Shown in pieces: positions 16,335-26,526 of a stretch of 64,000 bases of DNA. Position numbers and translations under genes: made by a program. Within the stretch, counting starts at the first letter, position 1; each line of letters opens with the position of its first letter. The notes beneath the pieces are model-generated. The model was not told the origin of the DNA. It worked only from the letters and a program-made list of their open reading frames with translations, and did not search any database. Origin of the DNA: Phycisphaeraceae bacterium (GTDB lineage: Bacteria; Planctomycetota; Phycisphaerae; Phycisphaerales; Phycisphaeraceae); contig JANQFR010000013.1 in NCBI GenBank assembly GCA_028277745.1, positions 16,389-80,388 on the forward strand. Reading direction: 5' to 3'.

Positions 16335-16733
16335 TTAAGCCGGTCCCCGGGCGGATGAGGAGATCTGCACGTACCGCGTCCGCAGTTCGTACAGCGTGGA
16401 GGCCAGCAGGTTGCTCTCCTCGTCGGTCAGGTTGCCCTTGGTTTTCTCTTCGAGCACGCTGAGCATGTCGATGTTGTGCCGGGCCAGGTCGAGGTGCGCG
16501 ACCCGTTGGCCGGTGCGGGGGTCGGGGATCGCGCCCATCGCAAACAGCGCCTGGGTCACGAACGAGCTGACCAGCGTCTCGAAATTGGCGGGGGGCAGCT
16601 GCCCCGGGCCCGCCGCCGCGGCGTCCGGGTCGCTCTCCGAGGCGGTCTCGGCCAGCTTCTCCTTCTCCGCCTGGGCCTGGGCCTTCCAATCGCTGTCGAT
16701 ATGGATCTTGGGTCCGTCTTGTTCATCCGCCAT
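16335..16733 (-). CDS. DUF1844 domain protein
   Basis: 132 residues from ATG 16733 (MADEQDGPKI). An acidic/Ala-rich N-terminal third is followed by the DUF1844 signature: NFETLVSSFVTQALFAMGAI, then LDLARHNIDMLSVLEEKTKG and a last helix LASTLYELRTRYVQ. The family is small, helical and widespread in planctomycetes and delta-proteobacteria; its biochemical role is not known. It precedes sdhC on the same strand with an 88-base gap that holds the hairpins at 16276-16311, so co-transcription is possible but not shown. Confidence 0.75.
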   Translation of the reverse strand: MADEQDGPKIHIDSDWKAQAQAEKEKLAETASESDPDAAAAGPGQLPPANFETLVSSFVTQALFAMGAIPDPRTGQRVAHLDLARHNIDMLSVLEEKTKGNLTDEESNLLASTLYELRTRYVQISSSARGPA

Positions 16734-16803
16734 CGGGCGCCCTTTCCGCAAGGTTGCGTGTGACTTGCGCGTGAGTATAGGGGCCGATCCGCATGGCGGC
16801 GAA

Positions 16804-17664
16804 TCAAGGCGTCGTCGGGGGGCGGCTCATGGTCAGCGACCGCCGGTACGCCCGCGGCGTCCGCCCCGCGACCTGCTTGAAACGCTTGGAGAAATGAAAC
16901 GCATCGGCGAACCCGAGACGCTGGGCGATCTGGGCGTCGCTCAGCGTGGTTTCCGCCATCAGGCCGCACGCTCGGTCGATGACGCGCTTGCCCCGGTAGC
17001 GCCCGGGCGAGACCCCGAAAGCCTCGCGGAACCGCCGGCGGAACGCTGCATAGCTCAGGCCGACCGTCTCCGCCACCTCTTCTAGCCGCAGCGTCTGCGA
17101 CGCCTCCCGGTCGATCAGCCGTTGCGCTTCGGCCAACTCCGCGTCCGCCGCCGGGCTCGTCGAGCGGGCGTGTGCCGCGAAGACGTCGCCCAGCAGCCGC
17201 ATCATCGCGGTCGTCTCCTCGATTACCGCGGGGCTCCCCGACGCTCGATGGTCCAGCACGGTCGTGATCCGGGCCGGCCAGTCCGACGTCCGGGGCAATC
17301 GCAGGATCGGCCGCCGACGATCCAGCAGCCCGGGGCGGTCCCACGCGTCGAACCCGGGACCAAGAAAGACGAGAAACAGTTCACGCCAGGTCCCCCCGGT
17401 CGGGCCGTAGCGATGGCCCAGGTCCGGCCAGACGAACAAGATGTCGCCCCCGGCCAACCGTGTCGGGCCCCGGTTCTCGTCCTCGTAGACACCCTCGCCC
17501 GCGTGGAGGTACACCAGGGCGTAGCTCCCGAGCACGCGCCAGGCGAGGGGTTGCCGGCCGCTCTTGTCCATCTGCCCCTGCTGGGCTACCCAGCCCAGCG
17601 CCGCGGCGCCCGCGTGGTCGGGGCGGGTCCGCATCACCCATCGTTTGGGAAAAACATCGGCCAT
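16804..17664 (-). CDS. AraC/XylS-family transcriptional regulator
   Basis: 286 residues. The N-terminal half has the cupin-like sensing domain (VLGSYALVYLHAGEGVYED, GDILFVWPDLGHRYGP), as in AraC. The C-terminal double helix-turn-helix runs from LIDREASQTLRLEEVAETVG through GLSYAAFRRRFREAFGVSP to LSDAQIAQRLGFADAFHFSK and GRTPRAYRRS, the classical AraC signature. It diverges from the PhyH-family dioxygenase at 17779, which it probably controls; this AraC/PhyH pairing is frequent in planctomycetes and Verrucomicrobia near carbohydrate genes. The start is ATG 17664. The inducer is unknown, but the cupin domain plus the GH88 neighbour suggest a sugar or uronate. Confidence 0.9.
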   Translation of the reverse strand: MADVFPKRWVMRTRPDHAGAAALGWVAQQGQMDKSGRQPLAWRVLGSYALVYLHAGEGVYEDENRGPTRLAGGDILFVWPDLGHRYGPTGGTWRELFLVFLGPGFDAWDRPGLLDRRRPILRLPRTSDWPARITTVLDHRASGSPAVIEETTAMMRLLGDVFAAHARSTSPAADAELAEAQRLIDREASQTLRLEEVAETVGLSYAAFRRRFREAFGVSPGRYRGKRVIDRACGLMAETTLSDAQIAQRLGFADAFHFSKRFKQVAGRTPRAYRRSLTMSRPPTTP

Positions 17665-17685
17665 AGCGATCAAAATATACAAATT

Positions 17686-17701
17686 ATGGCAATTTCGCCA
17701 T
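17686..17701. promoter_or_regulatory. Inverted repeat in the AraC/PhyH divergent promoter, candidate operator
   Basis: ATGGC (17686-17690) and GCCAT (17697-17701) form an exact inverted repeat with a 6-base centre AATTTC, inside the AT-rich 114-base region between the divergent starts at 17664 and 17779. The position, 22-37 bases from the regulator start, suits an operator. No clear -35/-10 pair could be fixed. Confidence 0.35.
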
Positions 17702-17778
17702 TTATTTTTGATTTTATACCGTTATTTTCAGATTTCGAGAGGTCGCATAATCATCATTTCAACCGACGGAACCCCGCC

Positions 17779-18681
17779 ATGACCATCCGCTTCGGACCCC
17801 GCGACATCGTGTACCCCTCCACCGAGCTCGGCGAGCTCCGCGACAGTTCGCCCCTGCTGGACGACCCCGCGGCGTTGCGCGCGCGCATGGAGGAAGACGG
17901 CTACCTGCTCCTGCGGGGCCTGCTCGACCGCGACGCCGTGCTCAACGCGCGGCAGGCGATCCTCGAGCATATGGACGAGCAGGCGGCCCTCACGCCCGGC
18001 CGGCCGGTGCTCGAAGGCGCCATGCCCCAGGGCGGCAGGACGGTGCCGATGATGGGCCGCAGGGGCGTCACCCATGCGCCCGCCGTCCGCGCGGTGCTCG
18101 AAGCCGAGGCGTTGTTCGATTTCTATCGTGCTTACTTCGACCGCCCGGCCCTGACTTTCGATTACAAGTGGCTCCGCGGCGTGGGCAACGAGGAGTACAC
18201 CGGGGCCCACTACGACGTCGTCTACATGGGCCGCGGCAGCGACCACCTGCACACCTGCTGGGTCCCGCTGGGCGACATCTCCGTCGAGCAGGGGACCCTC
18301 GCCATCTGTGTCGGCTCCCACAACGCCCCGGGCTTCGCCCGGCTCCGCGAGACCTACGGCCGCGTCGACGTCGACCGGGACCGCATCGAGGGATGGTTCT
18401 CTCAGGACCCCATGGAACTGTCCGAGCGGTACGGCGGGCAGTGGAAGACCGCCGAGTTCCGCGCCGGCGACGTCATCACCTTCGGCATGTACGCCATGCA
18501 CGCCTCGACCACCAACCTTACCGATCGCTTCCGGTTGAGCTGCGACATCCGCTTCCAGCCCGCCGACGAGCCGGTGGACGAACGCTGGGTCGGCGAGAAC
18601 CCCATCGGCCACTACACCTTGCACGAGGACCCCGGCACGATCGTCCGCATGGCCGACGCCCGCGCGGCGTGGGGGGTTTGA
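17779..18681 (+). CDS. Phytanoyl-CoA dioxygenase (PhyH) family protein
   Basis: 300-residue Fe(II)/2-oxoglutarate-dependent oxygenase fold. GAHYDVVYMG gives the HxD iron ligands, and the distal His lies in MYAMHASTTNL, with Arg of DRFRLSCDIR for 2-oxoglutarate. GYLLLRGLLDRDAVLNARQ is the usual N-terminal segment of the family. Planctomycetes carry many PhyH genes beside sugar-degradation loci; substrates are mostly unknown, so I do not propose phytanoyl-CoA. Start at ATG 17779. It diverges from the AraC regulator and its stop codon overlaps the left arm of an inverted-arm repeat (18681-18831). Probably the first gene of the set controlled by the AraC protein. Confidence 0.88.
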   Translation: MTIRFGPRDIVYPSTELGELRDSSPLLDDPAALRARMEEDGYLLLRGLLDRDAVLNARQAILEHMDEQAALTPGRPVLEGAMPQGGRTVPMMGRRGVTHAPAVRAVLEAEALFDFYRAYFDRPALTFDYKWLRGVGNEEYTGAHYDVVYMGRGSDHLHTCWVPLGDISVEQGTLAICVGSHNAPGFARLRETYGRVDVDRDRIEGWFSQDPMELSERYGGQWKTAEFRAGDVITFGMYAMHASTTNLTDRFRLSCDIRFQPADEPVDERWVGENPIGHYTLHEDPGTIVRMADARAAWGV

Positions 18682-18831
18682 AAAGCAGGAAATGCAGAAA
18701 AACAGGAAAGCAGGAAATTCGGAAAATGCGTGGATCAGTGATGGGTCGGTGTGAACGGTTTGGTTTAGCGGCGGGGCATGCCCCGCGTTTCTCCATTTCC
18801 TGTTTTCCTGTTTTTTTGCTTTCCTGTTTTT
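18681..18831. repeat. Inverted-arm element built of iterated CAGGAAA motifs
   Basis: Left arm 18681-18718 repeats variants of GCAGGAAA / ACAGGAAA; right arm 18795-18831 carries the reverse complement (ATTTCCTG, TTTTCCTG, CTTTCCTG). The spacer of about 76 bases is unrelated and contains an exact palindrome GCGGGGC-AT-GCCCCGC (18771-18786). The left arm begins in the stop codon of PhyH and the right arm ends 4 bases before the start codon of the UroD-like gene, replacing any ribosome-binding site. Confidence 0.7.
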
Positions 18832-18835
18832 AACC

Positions 18836-19939
18836 ATGCCCTTCTCCCACCGACGCAATTTTGAACAGATCATGCGCCGCGAGCCGGCGCAACGGCTGCC
18901 GTTCTCTTTGCCGCTGACCCCGCCGGTCGCTCGGCACGTGCTCGAAAAGCGCCGCGGCGTCCCCTTCGACACCACCTTCCGCGACCTGTACCCCGCCTAC
19001 CCGGATGAGCCCGGGCGGTGGGAGCGGGCTTACGCGCAGCTCGGGGTTGAGCTGCCCGATGAGGCGGAAGTGAGCCGTTTCGGGTTCGTTCATCTCAAGC
19101 CGCCCCCGGAGACGCTCGGCGCGGCGACGCATTTGCGGGAGATGATGCATCCGCTTCAGACCGTCAACGACGTCAGCGAGCTGGAATCGCTGCCCTGGCC
19201 CGATGTCGAGGACCCGCGCCACTACGCCGCGTTGGGGCGGCGTGTGCGGCAGATCGAAGATGAGGACCGCGTGGCGGTCGGCCAATGCGCCTGTTCGCTG
19301 TTCGAGTCGGCGTGGTACCTGCGCGGCATGGACCAGCTCTTCTTCGACCTGACGGAGGACCATCCGGTCGGCAATTGGCTGCTGGACTACTTCACCCGGC
19401 GGACGTGCTGCGCGGTCCGGGCGTACGGCGAGGCCGGCGTCGACGTCGTGTTCCTCGGCGACGACGTGGCCACGCAGCAGTCGCTGATGATGTCGCCCGG
19501 CTTTTGGCGCGAGCACCTCCGGCCGCGCCTGCAACGCATCATCGACACGGTCCGCGCCCATCAACGCAAGCCCACCCGGATCGCCTATCACTCCGACGGC
19601 GCCCTGACCGACCTGGTCGACGACCTGATCGAGATGGGGATCGACATCATCAACCCGGTCCAGCCCGAGTGCATGCCCTTCGATCAGACCGTTCAGCGGT
19701 TCGGGGACCGCGTCGCGTTCTGGGGGATGGTGGGCACGCAGACGACGATGCCGTTCGGCTCGCCCGGCGATGTGAGGGGGGTGGTCGAGCGCTGCGCCGA
19801 CGCGGTGCGTCAGGGGGCGGCGATGGTAGTGGCGCCGACGCACGTCATCGAGCCGGACGTGCCGTGGGAGAACCTCGTCGCGCTGGTGGACGTCGTGGCG
19901 GACATCGATTTGCGCGCTGGAAACGTCTCGATCGGGTAA
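18836..19939 (+). CDS. Uroporphyrinogen decarboxylase (URO-D) family protein, catabolic type
   Basis: 367 residues with the URO-D barrel fold: the N-terminal RNFEQIMRREPAQRLPFS, the mid-region GEAGVDVVFLGDDVATQQSL, then LRPRLQRIIDTVRAHQ, IAYHSDGALTDLVDDLIEMG and VQPECMPFDQTV. The family pattern with HSDG and DDVATQ is that of HemE-like proteins in methyltransferase or carbohydrate loci rather than true HemE, which opens with the substrate-binding arginines of PVWLMRQAGR, absent here. True haem decarboxylase activity is therefore unlikely; transfer of methyl groups from methylated sugars is one speculation. No Shine-Dalgarno sequence precedes the ATG; the right arm of a repeat lies there instead. 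Confidence 0.8.
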   Translation: MPFSHRRNFEQIMRREPAQRLPFSLPLTPPVARHVLEKRRGVPFDTTFRDLYPAYPDEPGRWERAYAQLGVELPDEAEVSRFGFVHLKPPPETLGAATHLREMMHPLQTVNDVSELESLPWPDVEDPRHYAALGRRVRQIEDEDRVAVGQCACSLFESAWYLRGMDQLFFDLTEDHPVGNWLLDYFTRRTCCAVRAYGEAGVDVVFLGDDVATQQSLMMSPGFWREHLRPRLQRIIDTVRAHQRKPTRIAYHSDGALTDLVDDLIEMGIDIINPVQPECMPFDQTVQRFGDRVAFWGMVGTQTTMPFGSPGDVRGVVERCADAVRQGAAMVVAPTHVIEPDVPWENLVALVDVVADIDLRAGNVSIG

Positions 19940-19987
19940 CGGCTATGTCGCCGGGCGTGAACCCGGGCCGCGGGGAGCCGGGTTAGC

Positions 19988-21403
19988 ATGTCGTGCATGA
20001 TGAAGATCGACCCCACCCTCACCGCCAAGGCCCTGCTGCCTCAGTTGGAGCGGGTCTTCACGCTCGCCGCCGCCAAGTCGCGCAGCATCGACCGGACCTG
20101 GGACACCGCCCAAGGCACGCCTGTCTTCACCGTCGAGGGAAGGTACGCCACCCGCGGGTGGACCGAGTGGACCCAGGGCTTCGTGTACGGCAACCTCATC
20201 CTCGCCGGCGATGCGCTCGACGACGACAAGCTCCTCAAGCTCGGTCGACGCCGAACCGTCGACCACATGCTCCCGCACGTCACCCACACCGGCGTGCACG
20301 ACCACGGGTTCAACAACCTCTCCACCTACGGCAACCTCCTGCGCCTGCTCAACGAGAAGCGCCTGCCCTACGACGGCTGGGAGGAGGTCGTTTACCGCAA
20401 CGCCATCGCCGCCTCCGGCGCCGTCCAGGCCGCCCGGTGGTCGGGCACGGCGCCCGTGCCCGACTCGCCCCTCACCGCCAACAGCCCCGCGCTGGGCTAC
20501 ATCTACTCCTTCAACGGGCCCCACTCGCTGTTCATCGACACGATGCGCACCACCCGCATCCTCGGCGTCGCCTGGCAACTCGGCCACGTCCTCATGCACG
20601 AGGGCGACCGGGCCGCCAACCTCCTCAAACGCTCGGTCCTCCACGGCCTGACCACCAACCACTACATCGTTTTCCACGGCCGGTCCGGCCACACCTACGA
20701 CGTGCGCGGCCGCACCGCCCATGAGGGCGTGTTCAACCGCAACGACGGCGCCTTCCGCTGCCGGTCCACCCAGCAGGGCTACTCCCCGTTCTCCACCTGG
20801 ACCCGCGGCCTCGCGTGGGCCATGCTCGGGTACGCCGAGGAGCTTGAGTTCTTCCGCACGATCGACGCCGCCGCGTTCAAGGCCGCCTGCGGCCTGACCA
20901 AGTCGAAGGTGATCAAGGTTTACGAGCAGGCCGCCAAGGCCACCTGCGACCATTACATGAATGATTGCGCGGCGCTCGACGGCATCGTCTACTGGGACGA
21001 CGGCGCCCCCGGCCTCGCCCAGATGCCCGGCTGGCGCGATCAGCCCGCCAACCCATTCAACGCCCACGAGCCGGTCGACAGCTCCGCCTCCGCCATCGCC
21101 GCCCAGGGCCTGATCCGCCTCGGCCGCTACCTGGGCGCCAAGGCCGGCAAGCGGTATCTGCAGGCGGGCTTCACCGTCGCCAGGGCGTTGTTCGACGAGC
21201 CTTATCTTTCCACGAAAAAGGCGCATCAGGGGCTGCTGCTGCACAGCGTGTACCACTGGCCCAACGGGTGGGACCACGTGCCTCAAGGCATGTCGATCCC
21301 CTGCGGCGAGTCGAGCATGTGGGGTGACTACCACCTGCTGGAGCTGGCCAACCTCATCAAGCGTCTCGGCGAAGGCGGCAAGTACCCGACGTTTTTCCTA
21401 TGA
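19988..21403 (+). CDS. Glycoside hydrolase family 88 unsaturated uronyl hydrolase
   Basis: 471 residues, an alpha/alpha six-barrel. RGWTEWTQGFVYGNLILAGD, HDHGFNNLSTYGNLLRL, QQGYSPFSTWTRGLAWAMLG, DSSASAIAAQGLIRLGRYL and CGESSMWGDYHLLELANLI follow the GH88 order; the acidic residue in HDHGF and the later N-D pair in FNRNDGAF are plausible catalytic positions. GH88 removes 4,5-unsaturated uronates left by polysaccharide lyases, opening the ring to a 5-keto-4-deoxyuronate. There is no signal peptide, so it acts in the cytoplasm on imported oligosaccharides. Neighbours (PhyH, UroD-like, SDR) fit an algal or plant polyuronate pathway; no lyase is in the window. Confidence 0.82.
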   Translation: MSCMMKIDPTLTAKALLPQLERVFTLAAAKSRSIDRTWDTAQGTPVFTVEGRYATRGWTEWTQGFVYGNLILAGDALDDDKLLKLGRRRTVDHMLPHVTHTGVHDHGFNNLSTYGNLLRLLNEKRLPYDGWEEVVYRNAIAASGAVQAARWSGTAPVPDSPLTANSPALGYIYSFNGPHSLFIDTMRTTRILGVAWQLGHVLMHEGDRAANLLKRSVLHGLTTNHYIVFHGRSGHTYDVRGRTAHEGVFNRNDGAFRCRSTQQGYSPFSTWTRGLAWAMLGYAEELEFFRTIDAAAFKAACGLTKSKVIKVYEQAAKATCDHYMNDCAALDGIVYWDDGAPGLAQMPGWRDQPANPFNAHEPVDSSASAIAAQGLIRLGRYLGAKAGKRYLQAGFTVARALFDEPYLSTKKAHQGLLLHSVYHWPNGWDHVPQGMSIPCGESSMWGDYHLLELANLIKRLGEGGKYPTFFL

Positions 21404-21410
21404 ACCATGA

Positions 21411-21509
21411 AACCGCAGATGAACGCAGATGCACGCGGATTGGGGAGCGGGCCGACCGCCAATGGTCCTGTCTTGATTCATCGGCGTTGATCCGCGTTTA
21501 TCTGCGGTT
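21411..21509. repeat. Inverted-arm element built of iterated CGCAGATG motifs
   Basis: Left arm 21411-21440 carries three units: AACCGCAGATG, AACGCAGATGC, ACGCGGAT. Right arm 21480-21509 carries the reverse complement of a diverged version (ATCGGCGTTG, ATCCGCGTTT, ATCTGCGGTT). The spacer is about 39 bases. It lies between GH88 and the SDR gene, whose start is at 21552 with its own AGGAG. Confidence 0.65.
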
Positions 21510-21551
21510 CCCATTTCGTCTTCCCCTCGGCGGTTTCATTCAGGAGTCCAT

Positions 21552-22349
21552 ATGACAACCCCTGTTTCCATCGTGACCGGCGGCAGCCGCGGCATCGGCC
21601 GGGCGATCGCGGTCGAGCTCGGGCGGCTGGGCTACCGCGTCGTCATTAACTACAACGCCAACGCCGCCGCCGCCGACGAGGCCGCCGCCCTCGTCAAGGA
21701 CGCCGGCGGCGACGCGATCACGGTCCAGGCCGACGTCGCCCGCACCGACGACCACGCCCGGCTCCTCGACGCCGCCGTCTCCCGCTTCGGCCCGGTGACC
21801 CTGCTGGTCAACAACGCCGGCGTCGCCCCCAAGGTGCGCGCCGATGTCCTGACCATGCCCGAGGCGTCTTACGACTTCGTGATGGACACCAATCTCAAGG
21901 GGCCGTTCCTGCTGACCCAGCGCGTGGCGAACCACATGGTTGAGGCAGGGGCCAGTGAAAGCGGAGTGGCCCCTGGCCACTCCATCCGGGCCATCATCAA
22001 CATCAGCTCGATCTCCGCGTACACCGCCCACGTCAACCGCGGCGAGTACTCGCTCTCCAAGGCGGGGATGGCCATGATGACCCAGGTCTTCGCGGCGCGG
22101 CTGGCCGAGGAGGGCATCGGCGTCTACGAGATCCGCCCCGGCGTCATCGCGACCGACATGACCGGGCCCGTGAAAGAGAAGTACGACAAGCTGATCCTCG
22201 AGGACGAGCGCGGCATCACCCCGATCCGCCGCTGGGGCCGGCCCGAGGACGTGGCCCAGGCCGTCGCCGCCATCGCCGAGGGCCGCTTCCCCTTCTCCAC
22301 CGGCGAGGTCTTCAACGTCGACGGCGGGTTCCATATGAAGACGCTGTAA
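21552..22349 (+). CDS. Short-chain dehydrogenase/reductase (3-ketoacyl-ACP reductase-like)
   Basis: 265-residue classical SDR. NAD(P)-binding [15 protein letters not shown] at the adenine pocket, and the catalytic Ser...Tyr-xxx-Lys as ISSIS...YSLSK; the C-terminal [10 protein letters not shown] closes the fold. Sequence style is FabG-like, but the place after a GH88 gene suggests it may reduce the 4-deoxy-5-ketouronate released by that enzyme, as known SDR reductases in alginate and pectin pathways do; that is inference. Residues about 134-147 ([14 protein letters not shown]) form an extra loop coded by a perfect 9-bp inverted repeat at 21963-21983. The ribosome-binding site AGGAG is 5 bases before ATG 21552. 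Confidence 0.85.
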   Translation: MTTPVSIVTGGSRGIGRAIAVELGRLGYRVVINYNANAAAADEAAALVKDAGGDAITVQADVARTDDHARLLDAAVSRFGPVTLLVNNAGVAPKVRADVLTMPEASYDFVMDTNLKGPFLLTQRVANHMVEAGASESGVAPGHSIRAIINISSISAYTAHVNRGEYSLSKAGMAMMTQVFAARLAEEGIGVYEIRPGVIATDMTGPVKEKYDKLILEDERGITPIRRWGRPEDVAQAVAAIAEGRFPFSTGEVFNVDGGFHMKTL

Positions 22350-22363
22350 AACCTGCGCGGTGT

Positions 22364-24736
<2,373 letters not shown>

Positions 24737-24806
24737 CGATAAGCCGCCATCCTACCCCGCGCCTCTCCCTCCGGCCACCAACCCACGTTTCCAGTAACAT
24801 CCGGGG

Positions 24807-25895
24807 ATGCCCATGCCTTCTCATCTCGCCGATCGGATCAAGAAGCTCCGCAAGCGGCTCGACGCCGATGCATTGCTCGTGACCAACCCCGTCGACATCC
24901 GCTACCTCACCGGGTTCGTGGGCGACGACTCGTGGCTGCTCGTGCCGGGGCGGGGGCGGGTGGTGGTGCTGAGCGATTCGCGGTTCGAGGAGCAGATCGA
25001 ACGCGAGGCGCCGCACGTGCGCGTGGTGATGCGCAAGAAGGAGGGGCTGGCCGCGACACTGGGGAAGCTGATCGCGAAGAAACCGGTGGGGACGCTGGCG
25101 CTGCAGGCGGCCCACGTGTCGCTGGCGACGCGCAAGGCCTTGGGCAAGGCGCTCAAGGGCGTGAAGCTGGCCGCGTGGGACGACGGGCTGGTCATGCAGC
25201 GGGCGGTGAAGGACGACGGCGAGGTGCGGGCGATCCACAAGGCGTTGGCGATCCAGCAGCGGGCGTACCGGGAGATGCTGGGGTTCATCAAGCCGGGGAT
25301 GAGCGAGTTCGAGGCGACGGCGTTCCTGGAGTACCGGATGCGGTCTTTGGGGGCGGACGGGACGAGCTTCCCGTCGATCGTGGCCGCCGACGCCAACGCG
25401 GCGTTGCCCCATGCGATCCCGGGCAAGAGCCGGATCAAGGCGGGGGGGATCCTGCTGGTGGACTGGGGCGCGAAGTTCAACGGGTACTGCAGCGACCTGA
25501 CGCGGGTGATCGGGATCGGCCGGATGAAGCCGAGGCTGCGTGAGATTTACGAGGTCTGCCTCGACGCCCAGCTCGCCGCGATCGACATGATCGGCCCGGG
25601 GGTGAGCCTCCGGGCGGTGGACGCCGCGGCCCGGAGCGTGATCGAGAGGGCCGGGTACGGCGAGCGGTTTGGCCACGGCCTGGGGCACGGGATCGGGCTG
25701 GACATCCACGAGCAGCCGGTGCTGTCGCCGCGGTCCAAGGGCGTGCTGGAGCCGGGGCACGTGGTGACGGTCGAGCCGGGGATTTACCTGCCGGGGCTGG
25801 GCGGGGTGCGGATCGAGGACGACGTGCTGGTGACCGCCCGGGGCCGCCGGGTGCTCAGCGATTTGCCCAAGTCTCTTGAATCGGCGATGCTATAA
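24807..25895 (+). CDS. pepP: M24 family Xaa-Pro aminopeptidase
   Basis: 362 residues. The N-terminal creatinase-like domain opens IKKLRKRLDADALLVTNPVD then IRYLTGFVGDD; the C-terminal pita-bread domain has the five metal ligands in LLVDWGAKFNGYCSDLTRV (two Asp), GHGLGHGIGLDIHE (His), VVTVEPGIYLPG (Glu) and VRIEDDVLVT (Glu). It removes N-terminal residues before proline in the cytoplasm, using two metal ions. In many bacteria this peptidase gene precedes efp or accB-accC; here it precedes accB with a 102-base gap that contains a large stem-loop. The symbol is used loosely: Xaa-Pro dipeptidase (pepQ) cannot be ruled out. Confidence 0.85.
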   Translation: MPMPSHLADRIKKLRKRLDADALLVTNPVDIRYLTGFVGDDSWLLVPGRGRVVVLSDSRFEEQIEREAPHVRVVMRKKEGLAATLGKLIAKKPVGTLALQAAHVSLATRKALGKALKGVKLAAWDDGLVMQRAVKDDGEVRAIHKALAIQQRAYREMLGFIKPGMSEFEATAFLEYRMRSLGADGTSFPSIVAADANAALPHAIPGKSRIKAGGILLVDWGAKFNGYCSDLTRVIGIGRMKPRLREIYEVCLDAQLAAIDMIGPGVSLRAVDAAARSVIERAGYGERFGHGLGHGIGLDIHEQPVLSPRSKGVLEPGHVVTVEPGIYLPGLGGVRIEDDVLVTARGRRVLSDLPKSLESAML

Positions 25896-25900
25896 GACTT

Positions 25901-25958
25901 GAGCCGTCGGTTGTAGCGGTTAGCCCTATCGTGGCCAACACCTTACAACTGGCGGCTC
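25901..25958 (+). promoter_or_regulatory. Stem-loop between pepP and accB
   Basis: GAGCCG (25901-25906) pairs with CGGCTC (25953-25958), and GTTGTA (25910-25915) pairs with TACAAC (25944-25949), separated by a symmetrical 3-base internal loop (TCG / TGG). The 28-base apical loop is unpaired. It sits 40 bases before accB, either as the accB leader or as the pepP 3' end; no T-run follows. Confidence 0.45.
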
Positions 25959-25997
25959 TTGAGCTATCAGCTCCAGGCCCATTGCTTAAAGGCTCTG

Positions 25998-26489
25998 ATG
26001 ATGCAAGACCTGAAAACCCTCAAACAGCTGGTCCGGCTGATGGTCGACAACGACCTGACGGAGCTGGACCTGGAAGGCGACGGCGAGAAGGTTCGGCTCC
26101 GTCGCAAGAACGGCGGCCCGGACGTGCAGTACGTGCCCGCGGCGGCTCCGGCCCCAGTCGTGTCGGCGCCCGCCCCGGCCCCCGCGGTCGCGGCGACAGC
26201 GGCGGCGCCGGCGGACGGAGCGTCGGCCCCGCCGGATGAAGACGAGGGGCTGGTCCCCATCAAGTGCCCGATGGTGGGCACGTTCTACACCGCCCCCAGC
26301 CCCGAGGCCGAGGCGTTCGTGAAGGTGGGCGACAGCATCACCGCCGAGTCGGTCGTGTGCATCGTGGAGGCGATGAAGGTCTTCAACGAGATCAAGGCCG
26401 AGGCGTCGGGCGTGATCGCGAAGATCCTGGTGGAGAACGGCCAGGCCGTGGAGTTCGACCAGCCCCTGTTCATGATCAAGCCGTCCTGA
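25998..26489 (+). CDS. accB: Biotin carboxyl carrier protein of acetyl-CoA carboxylase
   Basis: 163 residues from ATG 25998 (the next codon is also ATG; AAAGG at 25988-25992 fits either). N-terminal helix [20 protein letters not shown], a Pro/Ala linker (about residues 45-85) and the biotinyl domain with [16 protein letters not shown]; the Lys of EAMK carries biotin. The thumb region [19 protein letters not shown] is typical. It shuttles carboxyl between AccC and the AccAD transferase in fatty-acid synthesis. It is followed 37 bases on by accC in the standard accBC arrangement. accA and accD are not in the window. Confidence 0.95.
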   Translation: MMQDLKTLKQLVRLMVDNDLTELDLEGDGEKVRLRRKNGGPDVQYVPAAAPAPVVSAPAPAPAVAATAAAPADGASAPPDEDEGLVPIKCPMVGTFYTAPSPEAEAFVKVGDSITAESVVCIVEAMKVFNEIKAEASGVIAKILVENGQAVEFDQPLFMIKPS

Positions 26490-26526
26490 GGGAAAACCGC
26501 GGCCGCCCCGCAGCCGTTGAGAACGC

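Noticed and set aside
12614..16462. A 1282-codon open frame on the plus strand
   Set aside because: It is antisense to sdhB, sdhA and sdhC, which have complete family motifs; the long frame results from high third-position GC.
19941..19987. GC-rich sequence before GH88 as another cloverleaf repeat copy
   Set aside because: It shares only a GGCTA and GCCGGG words; neither of the two 7-bp hairpins is present.
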